A program made the position numbers and the translations under genes. From the NCBI GenBank assembly GCA_032622095.1, contig CP136066.1, positions 65,542,278 through 65,606,277 on the forward strand: a stretch of DNA of 64,000 bases, written 5' to 3'. The notes under the pieces were generated by a model. The model saw only the letters and a program-made list of their open reading frames with translations. It did no database searches and had not been told where the DNA came from. The stretch is from Siphonodentalium dalli. Its lineage: Eukaryota > Mollusca > Scaphopoda > Gadilida > Siphonodentaliidae. This document shows, one piece after another, positions 45,364-56,930 of the stretch (its first letter is position 1; each line of letters starts with the position of its first letter).

Positions 45364-48300
45364 GAAAGTGTCAATGACACAGTAGCTTAACTTGCGACCA
45401 TGACTATGAATTGAATTCAACATTGTCAACCTCCATGACAAAACTCATGATGATATGAATTAGTGTCCATGATACTGAATCAACTTCATGTTCTCATTGG
45501 CTCATTGCACTATCAAGTTTCGAGAAAATCGGTTCGTAAATGCGACCTGTAGGGAGTGCCGAAGAAATTCAAGATGGCTGCCATAGCGCCATTTTGGATT
45601 TCGGAACGGACTCAAAATAGGACGTTCTCATCAACTCTTGGTACAAAGTAATCCTAGCAAGTTTCGAGAAAATCCGTTCATAAATGCAACCGGCAGGGTG
45701 TGCCAAAGAAATTCAAGATGGCGGCCATCTTGGATTTCGGAACAAACTAAACATAGGACATTCTCATTTACTCATGGTACTAAGTAAAAATAGGCCCACT
45801 ACATGGGCAGACGTGACCCCACTGAGATGAGTAATTCTATATTTCAAATGATACACATATCAATTCATAATCAAACATAGCATACGAGAAATAAATGGCC
45901 ACTGCATTGCCATTGATATTAAATCTCCTTGTGCACAGAATATTCAGTAAACAGAACCTCTGCAACAAATAGCAGTGGCCCTTAGAGTAGGCCACAAATT
46001 TCTGGAAGGGTCTGATACTGATTTGTAGGCCATATAACTCATTAAAGTGTTGGCCTTAAACAAATATGAAAGTAGTTATATCCATATGATTCTGAAAACC
46101 AAATTTGGAAAGAATCCACAAGTGGTTCTTGATCAGAATTGTCTTGAAGTTCCCAATCTTGCATAAAGTTTCCAAATTTGTCCCATTATACTCTATTTGA
46201 CCAATAGCCTCCCTAAAATCAGTCAAGCTAGACACCTTGAACTAATCTGGAACATAAGGTTCCAATAATGCTTCAAATCAAATTTGAAAGAATTCACCAG
46301 GTGGCTCTAGAGAATAAGCTATTTTTCTAAACCAAGTAACCAAAACTATATGAACCCCCATACTCTGGCCCCTAATTAATATATTTGATCCTAAAACCAA
46401 ATTCACCAATAATGCAGGTACATGCCTCCATGGTATTAGCTATACAGTACGCTGAATATATGTATATGGTCAAGGTTTCAAATAAATTTAATAAAAAAAA
46501 AATGTTTCATGAACAATTATAGGTTCAGCTCAAAAGAGCATCGAAGCAAAAACTATTTATATTGCCACTATCAGACATGACATGTATCATGCTAAAAAAA
46601 GGTTCTACTAGTAGGAGCCTTGTGGGTTAAAACTGGTGTATTTCAAGACACTCTGCATAATGGTTGCTCATAATCATAACACATGAAATTATTGTCATTC
46701 TCTGAACAGGGAATAAACTCAAATGGCACATATCTACAACTATAGTGAATCACTGTCAATAGGTTTATTATAGTGTCCTATAATAATTCTGGTTCTAAAA
46801 TCAAGAGAGTTAATAACAAAATTAATTGATGTAGAACGGAATGCTCTTTTTATTTATTTAATCTTGCTAATGACATTTACCCTATGTTACAAAAGGAACA
46901 GTCATTAAAAGTAAACAAACCAGATATATGCCTTGCCAGGATAACTGCTACAAACAATAATGCCATTATCAGAGCTAGATGCTAGCTACACCAGGTAAGG
47001 GTTATTATAGCACCTGGAGAAGTGCATATGTGTATGTTCAAGATGGTTCAATGCACCATAAGTTCACCCCTAATCAACATATTGGGACCTTTTCAACACA
47101 TTTTCCCCGTCATCAATGAAACTTGCTCACTGAATTTGAATTAAAGGGCTAAGTGGATTTTGGCAGAAGAAACTAATCTCCACAATCCACCCCTGATTAG
47201 CATATAGGCAGTGAATTAAATCCCTCCATCATATAACAAACCTGTAGATAACATTTGAGCTAAATCGACCATGGGGTTTTTGTGAAGCCACTTGAAGCAA
47301 AATTTACCCAAAAGACAACACCTGCCCTTATAGCCACTCATTGGTGAGCCAGTCACATGAGAGAAATAGAGCAACATATTCATGAGTATTGTCCACAGGT
47401 AGAATTTGAAATTGGTATCTTACCTTGTACCAATTAAAGAATGAAAATGATTTTACCCACAACAAACCCCACCCATCTGCCACTAATTGGCGGACAGGTC
47501 CCATGGATGAACTCAATCCGTTGATGAGTTTTATCCATATTTAAACTATTGAGTTGATACATTGATACCATTTCGAGTTATAATAAGTGTCTAGAAGAGG
47601 AATATACCTTCCACATTTCGGCCCCTAATTGGCGGGCCGACCCCATGTGATGATATTGACCTACAGGTATTGCCAAGTATCATACACATACCACAATTAG
47701 AATTGATACCTTTATAACCATTATTCAGGTGTACACTTCATAAGTACGAAAAGGAACATTCTACCCACAAAGAACCCCCACCCTCGCCCCCTGATTGAAA
47801 GGCCCCATTTTCGAACTCAATCGGCTTATTAATCAAGTTTTATTCATATTTAAAATTTGGAATTGATATCTCAAAGTTTTCTTGAGTTGATAGCATACCG
47901 AACAATGAAAATTAACATTTTACCTACAAAACCCCCCACCCTACCCCCATAATTGACGAGCAGGCCTCATTTTCGAAATCAATCGGCCTATTGATGAGTT
48001 TTATCCATAAGTAAAATTTGGAGTTGACATCTCAAAGCATTTTCAAGTTATCGGATACCGATGGAGCCCGGACGGTACTACCGACATTAGAGGTTTACGG
48101 GGTACAACAACAAAGGGCTACTTTTTGTCCAAGGATGATGGGCTATCCCCTGTGTCCATGTAAAGATAATGGGCTATTTACTGTGTCCGTGTAATGTTTT
48201 TTCCATTATAATGGGCTAAATAGCCCATAAATATGTCCAAAACCGGCCAGGACTCCCAAGTTTATCACATAATGCCTAAATGGTAGCCCCCCAAACCGGT

Positions 48301-48734
48301 GACAGTCCAATGACAGTCCGAAAAAAAACCAAATACCACTGCTTGAGGGCTATTTTCCAAATCACTTTTTTTCAACTTCTAAACCCCGCAAGGATTAATT
48401 CAAAATAAGCACTACTTTTGAAGGAATAGGGTCTCTAGCCCATAATCCAAAATAGCCCATAAAGCTGGGATGGGCGACTATTTTAGCTCGTAAACCGCAA
48501 ATGTTAACTCAGACGGATGGACAGACAGACGGACATACGCCGGGACACACGCCGACTCGACAACCCAGATGCCGACAGTGTGTGTACCACTGATATGGGT
48601 ACACATAATATAAAGTTTTCGAGAAAATCGAAATGTGACCAGTATGGAGTGCCAAAGCCAAGCGCTGACGCCGTACAGACGGACGGACGCCAACTGACGG
48701 CAATAGCTCATCTTGACTTTGTCAAGTTGAGCTA
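45364..48734. mobile_element. pearl / Helitron-like repeat region with ~160-bp degenerate array
   Basis: At the left, GTGTCAATGACACAGTAGCTTAACTTGC; two 132-145-bp modules with TTTCGAGAAAATC(G/C)GTTC and AATTCAAGATGGC(T/G)GCCAT follow (45,506-45,780). From about 46,080 to 48,060, degenerate units of roughly 150-180 bp recur (CTAATTGGCGG(G/A)C, TCAATCGGCTTATTAAT and TCAATCGGCCTATTGATGAG at 47,810 and 47,971). The right end has GACGGACGGACGCC and the hairpin TAGCTCATCTTGAC-ttt-GTCAAGTTGAGCTA (48,704-48,734). Tandem cores of about 160 bp with a terminal hairpin are the described layout of bivalve pearl elements, later linked to non-autonomous Helitrons; the assignment is an inference, and I see no Rep/helicase. 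Confidence 0.55.
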
Positions 48735-49129
48735 AAAATGATCTATTTATGACAAAATCAATTAACATATATTTTTATTATTCATAGTTAAACTTCAATT
48801 TTGACAGGTCATGGACAATTCGGTAACTGATATTCACCTTATTTATTTCATACTTGGTATCATAAATTCAAGTTTACATGCATGCATATTCAATCAGACT
48901 TTTCGCTCTTGTGACATGCCATATGGGCATTATCTTATATATAGCCATGACAGATTGACATTTACTTCTGTTATCTTTCAAAATGTATTTTAATATTTTA
49001 GTCATTTACATATAAATATTAAAAAAATGAAAGTGTCAATGACACTGTAGCTTAACTTGCTTTTAATGAATAATTACTGATAACTGTCGGACATCAGAAC
49101 ACAGTGAGGATACCTGTGCTAAAATAAAT
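48735..49129. other. no gene; repeat of the 45.36-kb left end
   Basis: GAAAGTGTCAATGACACTGTAGCTTAACTTGC at 49,029 repeats the sequence at 45,364 in the same orientation. It marks either a second element end or a duplicated boundary. Confidence 0.6.
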
Positions 49130-49440
49130 GCCTTTTGATGTTAACCACGTTGATGGTTGTGGATGAGAACATTAACTTTAATGAAAAAGCAAGCATATGT
49201 TTAACTCCTTTATTTAATGACAACATTAAATTCCATGACAAAACATGCAGGCCAACGTTAAACTCCTTGATGCCTGCAGATGACAACATTAACATCCATG
49301 AAATAGCAAGCAAATGTTAACATCCCTGATGCCTGCAGACGACAACCTTAACTTACATGACAAAACATGAGAATTTTAACATTCTAGATGCCTGCGGATG
49401 ACAACATTAACTTCAATAACAAAGTGTATCATGCTCTGAG
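49130..49440. repeat. ~63-bp tandem repeat, about 5 copies
   Basis: GATGCCTGC(A/G)GA(T/C)GACAAC at about 49,260, 49,328 and 49,388, with older degenerate copies to the left (GATGGTTGTGGATGAGAAC at 49,151). Each unit continues with ATTAAC and CATGA. Confidence 0.85.
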
Positions 49441-49469
49441 CAACATATGTTTTGTAAAAAGTTTTGAAA

Positions 49470-49700
49470 GGGGTTGAAGAGCAAAATCCAAGATGGCCGC
49501 CGGCGACCATGTTTTTAAAATGGCGTGATTAAAATATACGTTCCCATCTACATGTAGCCCGCGCTAAAGGATTTGAGTGCAAAATCCAAGATGGCCACCA
49601 CGGCCATGTTTTTAAATGGGTGTGGCCAAAATCACTCGTTCCCATCTACATGTCAATGTACACAGCAAATTTCATGATGATTGGGTGAAAGATGTGGGCT
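49470..49700. repeat. two ~85-bp modules with AAGATGGCCGCC
   Basis: GCAAAATCCAAGATGGCC is found at 49,481 and 49,579, each followed by (G/C)CATGTTTTTAAA(A)TGG and CGTTCCCATCTACATGT. GCCCG(C/T)GCTAAAGGA flanks each. The core matches a YY1-type motif. Confidence 0.8.
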
Positions 49701-49952
49701 GTAGCCCGTGCTAAAGGAAATGTTAACAGACGCGGCACGATGAAAATAGCTTTTGTTACCCTCCTCCATATTTTCCACCCTTCTGATTGGCCCATGTCCT
49801 GTCACGTGCCGGGCGACAAATCACACTGTCGCCCGCTGAGCCGGGAGACATTGTTTTTGTCGCCCGATTGGTGTTATATTGCAAGAATATCTCCCAACAC
49901 ACACTGCAGTAACTCATCTATTTCACATCACTACGACGTACTCAAATCATAG

Positions 49953-50345
49953 TTCTTATATACCGCACGGATTCGCAAAACTCACCAGTTGTGGTGTTTG
50001 CTAATTTGCATATATTTAGTGAACACTAATATTCGAACTTTTAAGTTGATACTTTTATCAGACAAGCGTTATTATGTAATTTTTATATCGAAACATCTCG
50101 GTTATTCAATATGTTCGTGTCGACATTATGGTGCAAGATTGGAAGAGTGGATCCCTTGAGGTTGGTTGGTTATAAATGTTTGCTGGTAGACAACGTAATG
50201 CATACGTTTGTCGCGAATGAATGGTATTGTAAGCTCATCCATGATATCAGACCACTCCGCGATGTCTGTAATGTGATCATAGAAGTATTTTGTGTGAGCA
50301 TCGCCATGTACTTGGGAGCACTGACACATATGAATGTACGTTAAT
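49953..50345 (+). other. possible TATA box and first exon, unassigned
   Basis: TTATATAC at about 49,957 lies about 155 bases before an ATG at 50,111. The frame from there has 77 codons. It is fairly rich in Cys, Val and Asp (VGYKCLLVDNV, WYCKLIHDIRPLRDV) and has one moderately hydrophobic stretch (VIIEVFCVSIAMYLGAL). At its end AATGTACGTTAATG contains a weak donor-like GTACGT. Upstream, at 49,700-49,900, the sequence is comparatively G+C-rich with CCAAT-like and CACGTG words, as a promoter might be. I recognise no family; chance remains likely. Confidence 0.2.
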
Positions 50346-50894
50346 GAAATTGACAACTTCCCAATAGCTTTCGGGGAAGACCGTTATGAAATGAACATCG
50401 CGAGTAAATTCCGCGCGCAAGGCGGCATTGAATATGTCACATTTCATAAGGTGATAACATACCTATATGGATTATTGGTTTACATTGCATGGACCGATAT
50501 TGACGATTTAACCACCAAAATGATCGTAAATAAACGCTCACTATCAAACGCTTAACGGCTTGACTATCGTTTATGGAACAGAACGATAAGTAGTTACTAA
50601 AAATATACATAATCGGGAAAAAAAGAACTCGTGACTCAGTGCAACATCGTGCGTGTGGATGGCAAGGATTTTTTTCTGTGGTATAATCGGATAACAAAAC
50701 AGTTGTTGTCCTTCTCGGGAGACATCGATATTTGTCACCCGCTCGAGAACGGAATGTCTCTTTTTTACGACGGCAAATCCGAAAGTATTCCAATTGGAGC
50801 ATGTGATCAATTTGACTACAATCATCACTTTATTGTCATCTTGGTATTGTTTTTAATATTGCCGATCAAAATTATTGTCCTGTGGGAATCGTAA
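50334..50894 (+). other. adjacent open frames, unassigned
   Basis: A 73-codon frame (ATG at 50,334) overlaps the end of the preceding frame by 11 bases. A second one (open from about 50,613 to 50,894, no ATG at its start) reads KDFFLWYNRITKQLLSF and LENGMSLFYDG and ends with a strongly hydrophobic stretch (FIVILVLFLILPIKIIVL), like a C-terminal membrane anchor. A 121-codon frame lies opposite on the minus strand. No domain is recognised. These may be exons, a decayed gene, or chance. Confidence 0.2.
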
Positions 50895-52106
50895 GTTTGT
50901 TAAAACAATGTTTATAAAATATCACAAAATGATACATTGCCTTTGTGATACCAAGCTACACGACGAGTGCGCATTAGGCGAAAATGCACCAGTCCGAAAT
51001 CGTCACCTCAGTGTGATTTCATGTTGATTTCGATGCTTCGCGATTTCCATGAAGATATGTTTGATGATATGAAGGGACGTGGCCTCACAGTTTGTTGGAA
51101 CTTTTACACTACTTTATAGGTTGAAATTGTTAGTTGGTTGATATTACAACAACTAAATAGTGTGACATATGTTGTTTTAGACCAACTCTAGCAATCATTT
51201 TCTATATTTAGTCAAAATTTTGGTATGAAAGTGCTCAATTGGAAATTTACTAATAATATGACCATACATAAACGTAATAAAGCCCACGTAGATTAAATCT
51301 ATAAGGCAGTTGCGATCCAAAATACAGCTATAATAACAACCGCTTTTGAATTATCCCGGTATCGAAATTAGTCGACGAAATTTCTGAGACACAGATAAAA
51401 GAAAATAAAGACATTTCTTGCCGTGTTCAAATATAACTTTCGAAGAGGTGTTCTTATGTGCGACACTTTTCACATTTTCACAACATGGTATCTACTCGAT
51501 GTGTCTATTGGTAACACCGAATATCTGGTCTGCTTGTGACTTATACGTTAATAAGAAAGTGATGTGACACAATACCGCTCTACATGTGGAGTGATTACAG
51601 TGTGTGCTGCAGTATGTATAGCTCGGATATGTTGCTACACAGCTAAGTCATGTAATCCCAAAATATCCAACGTCTATTCAAATCTGAGATGCAAATGCTC
51701 ATTTGCATAAGTTGGAGGGAATTGAGAGAGCACATGGTGACGTCATATAGTATAGTACAGTTCACAATCTGAAGGAACAACAGCCTGTTACAGTCATGTC
51801 GCAAGTATATGGGTGTTCTTCCCAAATCCAACTCACCCTACCGGGGTGTTTCACATCACTTTAATGTATTCTGTTTTCAAGATGGACTTGTGTTTAAAAT
51901 TGTTTTGTATTTAGAACAGGAAGACGCAAAAATGTGTAACAGTGAAGTTCGGCAAAAATGATCGCTGACGAGGAAACAAATTAGGTTCGATGGTCCTGAA
52001 TTGACATTGGTCAGTCAAAACATGAATATTTTTTTGGCTTTTATATGTATAAGACGTACATGTGTATGTATATTGTGTATGGCGGTTCTCAAATATATCT
52101 TCAACA
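50895..52106. other. no gene recognised
   Basis: Ordinary AT-rich sequence. Short frames without motifs; no clear repeats. Confidence 0.5.
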
Positions 52107-52440
52107 TCAATTAAGAACTGTGTCTGTAGCTGCATGCGTGAATTTATTTAAAACTGTATTTAAATATGAGCGAGGGACTATTATAATATTACTCAAATAA
52201 GGATGAAAGTTTGAAAATATAGTCGCTTGACCCAAGGCAGAACAGTTTCCGCTGCGGTATTTCCTCGCTATCATGTTGAACATGAAGATGAAGTGTATCA
52301 ACATACTAGTAGCGGCGAAGATGAGGTCATTTGGTATTGCAATTTTGCAAATGATAATGCCAAATGTTGTCAATAAATTTACCAGAATGTTTACTCTGAC
52401 AAGTTTCAAACTGTACAGTAGTGTAGTATTTTTGGGGTTT
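52107..52440 (-). other. hydrophobic open frame, possible receptor exon relic
   Basis: On the minus strand a frame open for about 110 codons contains two hydrophobic stretches: ILVNLLTTFGIIICKIAI and, after a short PND turn, LIFAATSMLIHFIFMFNMIA, then basic RKYRSG. The NL at the start of the first and the IHFxFMF-type pattern in the second recall TM2 and TM3 of class B/adhesion GPCRs, but the diagnostic Cys before TM3 and the W of TM3 are absent. It has no ATG at a sensible place. AT-rich DNA easily gives hydrophobic frames, so confidence is low. Confidence 0.15.
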
Positions 52441-54131
52441 CATATATTATCCCAAATTAATACTATGGAACTACTTGTTCTCAGTCAGTCTTTACACAGT
52501 ACATTGTACCTTGATCCTGTCGAGTTGCTCCAGCCATTTGCTGTGGGCCGGCCCAAGATGTTCATCTGTGCTCTTTGCTGAGTGAGAACTAGGCAACAAC
52601 TGACTGAGCTGAGGGCAGAGAGTGTGACCTGTGTGATCATCCAGTCACACCTCGTGCGTCATGCAATGATTGTATCATTATTATTCCTTGATCAACAGCT
52701 GTGATGGCTGAAGTCAGGTAAACAATTAAGACTGACCCAGATTGGCCATGCAGAACCAATTCTAACAGGCGGCCAAAGTGCTCCAAATCTGTACTCAAGA
52801 TATTATTAAGGTGGCTCTTACCTAGCTGCATAAGGGAGTCGAGTTCATGTGTATGTATAACCCACATGATTTGGTAATTATACCACATTCCTCCCTGTTT
52901 TATAAAGGTCCCCCATCCCTAAAAAATATGGTCTACTCTATCTGAGACTAACTTTCCAAAATTGATATTGCCTCAATCTACATGTTTGTTGCCGGAGTGA
53001 GAACGGAATCATGACTGCATGGTTTAGTAACAAGGAGATAAAACATTTCAGACCGGCGTGCAAGTATACAAACAACAAAGTAATCAGTCTTCAAAATAAT
53101 AAGAACAGGCCAGGTATCTAACTATTCAGCCCCCAAAACCCAGATGTACATTAATTGCAAATTTAAGCATGGAACCTCTTCCTATCTGTTTACAAACTCC
53201 TAGAGCAGAGGGAAACAATCCCTTCCAGCTTGACTAATACACATATACCTATACTGTCGAGGGACTCTATGTCACTCTGGTATTCACTTGAATGTACCGT
53301 ACACATGGGAATGATAATCCTACCCTGTTTCAAGTACTTATGTTAAATAATCAAAATTAATTTAATGTTTGCACGGTGATTTATATATTTCCTCAACGCC
53401 CTGTGACCCTAGATTACTGGTACCACACATTGACATTTACCGTATATCCTTTCCTTCCCGCACCAAAAATTAAATGTTTTATATTCCAAAACATCTCCCA
53501 CCAGGTTAACCGGTGCTGAGGTGCTATTGACTACATCCATGTTAGAACTGAACAAGTTGATATAAATTTGATAGCTTGTTCCTTGGTGTATACCATTGAC
53601 CCTAACCTGTTAGAGAAGGGTCACCCACAGGCACCCTAAGTTTTGAACAAATTGTTTTCACCACATTCCACTAACAGGATTCCTTGACGGTTATACTGTA
53701 TGTTATTTTAATTTAGTTTATGCCACTTTAATATCAAACAATTGAGTGCTGCCATTGAGAGATGGAAATGTATAGGCCTTTTCAAAAATAGTGGTCACAG
53801 TGAACAGTCAAATATAGTTTCTTCTGAGATAAAAATAACACAGTCGGTAGCACATGACTGTTCACAGTTCAACTACTGGTATCTGGCATTGGTTCATTTG
53901 ACCAATACAGATTATTTCTTTAAATTTGTATAACAACTTAAAATATCGCTCAGTGTCGGGCACATGTAGCTGATATATAAGCAACATCTAAACAACATCT
54001 AATAGCCAGCATAGCACCTCGAACAGATCCGCACCTGGCTATTTCTTTAAAACATATGTATCGTCATGGATATATGGTAATCATGTGTCCTCAAAATAGT
54101 AGTCTAACCAAATAGATTGACTAATCTATTA
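52441..54131. other. no gene recognised
   Basis: No domain-bearing frame and no obvious repeat. AACTGACTGAGC-type words around 52,480-52,600 are slightly repetitive. Confidence 0.5.
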
Positions 54132-54517
54132 CTCTTGAGTGCCTAATAACAGTACAGGGTGGAATAATAGTACAGGTTGGAAAATGTTGCGTAACTGAAT
54201 AATAGTACAGGGCGGAATAAACGTACATACTGGAAATGTTAGTACCATACATCCCAACAAAACGCACCATCTGACTGGTTTACTGATGCCATGGGACAGA
54301 AATAGTTTCGATGGATAGCCAGGTCTGTGAATCTACAGTGTGCTGATCACTGTCAACAATCAGAGTTCATTTATCTTTGAATAACACAATTTAAGATTGG
54401 TGAATTATTTCTTTTGGTTAATTTAATAAACGTACAGGGCCAAATAACGATCGTACAGGTGGGAATTTTGCCTCGATTTTAATAATCGTACATGTATGTT
54501 TATTAGGCACTCAAGAG
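54132..54517. mobile_element. 386-bp TA-flanked element, intact copy
   Basis: Perfect TIR CTCTTGAGTGCCTAATA at both ends, TA on both sides (54,130-54,131 and 54,518-54,519). The interior has repeated GTACAGG words (GTACAGGGTGG, GTACAGGTTGG, GTACAGGGCGG, CGTACAGGTGG). No ORF. Tc1/mariner-like target (inference). It serves as the uninterrupted reference for the nested copy at 30.9-35.5 kb. Confidence 0.93.
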
Positions 54518-54854
54518 TACTTGTCGTTGTTTGAACTAATGTTCATGTTTTGGTCCATTTATAAAATATTTAAAACAATAAAAAAAACACCAATTCCAGC
54601 AACGTTGACTGTACGATTAAAAAAAATTTAACTTTTGAAGTACGCTCAGCTGAAGATAAATAAAGCCTGGTAACACTGCTAGCAACCAATAAGACGGCCG
54701 TGGGCACCAGGGTCTATTATTGAGCGGCACAAAGTTATTTTATACGAAAACAAAATCTAAATAAAATCAATAATAATTGATACACGCGTTTCCGGACAGG
54801 GTTCTTCGATTCGTATTTATTATTTCATACACAGGAAACCATAATGTTGTTTTG
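54518..54854. other. no recognised feature
   Basis: AT-rich spacer before the first of the two 0.93-kb direct repeats. Confidence 0.5.
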
Positions 54855-55791
54855 TGATACCCATAATAAATGATCAGGTGGATGCACGTGCCCCGGTCCC
54901 ACATATAGAGGCACCCCTGTCTTGAACCTCGATAGTGGAAACTTCACTAGTGATGTCCAGAGCAGTCTACCTTGCGGCAGTTTACAACATGTCAGGATAA
55001 GAGTAACAAAAATATAGAATATACGTCTAGACTCCCTTGGATTAACCGATCTTATCATATTCCCGTGTAAACTAATAAATTAAACGCTCTTTATATGGGC
55101 GTGATATATTGACTCATAATTAATATTGCGATGTGATAACACATATAAACCCTCGGGTGGACTCCAACCTCGACCAACCTGCATCCCGGACCAGTAAGCC
55201 CAGTAAAACCAGTTAGAACATTACCAATGCCATACATAGAAGGAAATCCCAACAATAAAGGGGGGGGGGGCTATTCTGCAGCGGAAGTTGGTCGGCGCGT
55301 TTACCGAACACGCGGTCCCGGTCTGCGCTCTGTGTTGGAAAACCCAAAGACTATATTACAGTTTATACACATAACAGTTATTACGTATCTTAAGCCACCA
55401 CACATAAACCAAGACTGAATGATGGATGGACAGACGGTCGGACAGATCAATAACATAATGCGCATGCTCCGCTAGAAAATTGGGGAATAATCTATGATTA
55501 CATATTGATTTTGATATGTAAATATATGCATGTCACACGGGACTTGGGGCATCCGATGATATAATGGTAGTCAAACAATACACATCCATGTATAGGCATT
55601 CGTGCATATGGTCACTTGGTTCCCAGATAATAATATTAAGAATCATGCTTAACACATCGCACGTAAACCGCCATGCAGACAACCGCCATTTATATGAATG
55701 AGTTTGATGATGTAGCTGAGTGTCGGAGAGTAACAACACATAGCATTGTTGAAATATACACACTATCCTGGCAAGGTTATGTTGTTTTAAC
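54855..55791. repeat. 0.94-kb direct repeat, left copy
   Basis: Begins TGATACCCATAATA and ends ATGTTGTTTTAAC; a near-identical copy starts exactly 5,000 bases later (59,855-60,784). It contains AAACGCTCTTTAT, a G10 run, GGACAGACGGTCGGACAG, and a 63-codon frame (55,227-55,418) also present in the right copy. The frame's differences between copies are mostly amino-acid changing (A/V, R/P, R/H, K/N, I/R), which argues against selection on a protein. An LTR pair is possible by geometry, but there is no TG..CA end pair, no primer-binding site and no gag-pol between. Confidence 0.93.
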
Positions 55792-56829
55792 TAGCTATCG
55801 GAGGTCCCGTTGTTTATATGTTGATGGTAGCCCAATATAACATACATATTTTTGAATTGTGCATATATGGCACTTAAATAATTAAGAACCGTTTATATAT
55901 AATATCATACGGGACAAATCGAAGACAATAATATAAGTTACAGGAGGGATATAAACAGTGGGGAAAACCTACCAAACATAAAGTATTGTAAGGAGGTATG
56001 CATATATAACACATAGTATAACGCTCTTTATAAATGGGTTCTTTTTATATTGTATATATATAAGTACTGTATTTTATACAGAAACACAAAGTAGGCCTAT
56101 ATTTCAAGTTACATGTTTTGTACAACCTCGTGATTTAGCCTAATGTTTGACTGTCAGAGTGGCTTGATAACATGGAGGAAACATAACATTTAATAATTTG
56201 GAAAAGGTTTACTACGATCATGCCGAAAATGGTATCTTAAAATGTTGGGAATCGATAAATAAATATAGCCAGGTCATCAGGAGAGCGTCTCTGGTTTAAA
56301 CGAACTTAAATCAGAACGTTTATTTGTGGTTTCGGTTCTTTACGCTCCCGACATTATGTGATCATCAGAGAGAGAACCGTGCATCTCAAATTACCAAGCT
56401 GCACCCCAGCTAAAACCGGACCAAATGTAACCTCGAAATCAAGCACACGTAGATTTTCGAACGATTGATCGCGCGCGATGATGCACCAAAAACACGTCGG
56501 TATTATCCTATTTGTCGCGTATATATATTATATATGTGAGTAGGTAATTGTTTATTTTGTATTCCCTTGTTATGAGTTGGATTTATCGTTAATACGGTCG
56601 ATAGTAATACCAAAATAGCTCGAGCATAGATATAAATATTGACGATAATGATGAATCGAGCTATAAAGTAGAAATAAATAAAGTTACCTTAATCTGTTGA
56701 TCTGAATGGTGGAATTGTTTCCAAAGTCCAAAGTATATATAACACGTAAAGTGGTAAATAGACCACCACCATGCCCACAAAATTGGAAAATGATATGAGC
56801 GCTTCCAGACAAAATGGAACCGAATACAT
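55792..56829. other. no gene recognised
   Basis: Interior between the direct repeats. It carries TAACGCTCTTTATAAATGGG at 56,018, related to the 32-kb MITE ends. Confidence 0.5.
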
Positions 56830-56930
56830 CTGTAAGGCAGAAGCAGGGAATATATACAACTGGAAGGTTCACTTCCTATTGGCTCAACGTAATGCATGAC
56901 GTCGCCAGCATCCGCCATTCTGGTAGGATA
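56830..56930 (-). promoter_or_regulatory. promoter-like block, minus strand
   Basis: Read on the minus strand: TATCCTACCAGAATGGCG, then GACGTCATGC, a CCAAT word, and GTGAACCTTCC-A-GTTGTATATATTCCCTG with a TATATAT core. The first and last words are almost identical to the plus-strand block at 59,330-59,450. Downstream a minus-strand frame (56,661-56,918), starting with ATG in good context, ends at AGATTAAG|GTAACT, which resembles a splice donor. Confidence 0.35.

Noticed and set aside
50437-50802. 121-codon minus-strand frame
   Set aside because: Opposite to the unassigned plus-strand frames, rich in Arg/Cys/Ser as expected from an antisense shadow, no motif.
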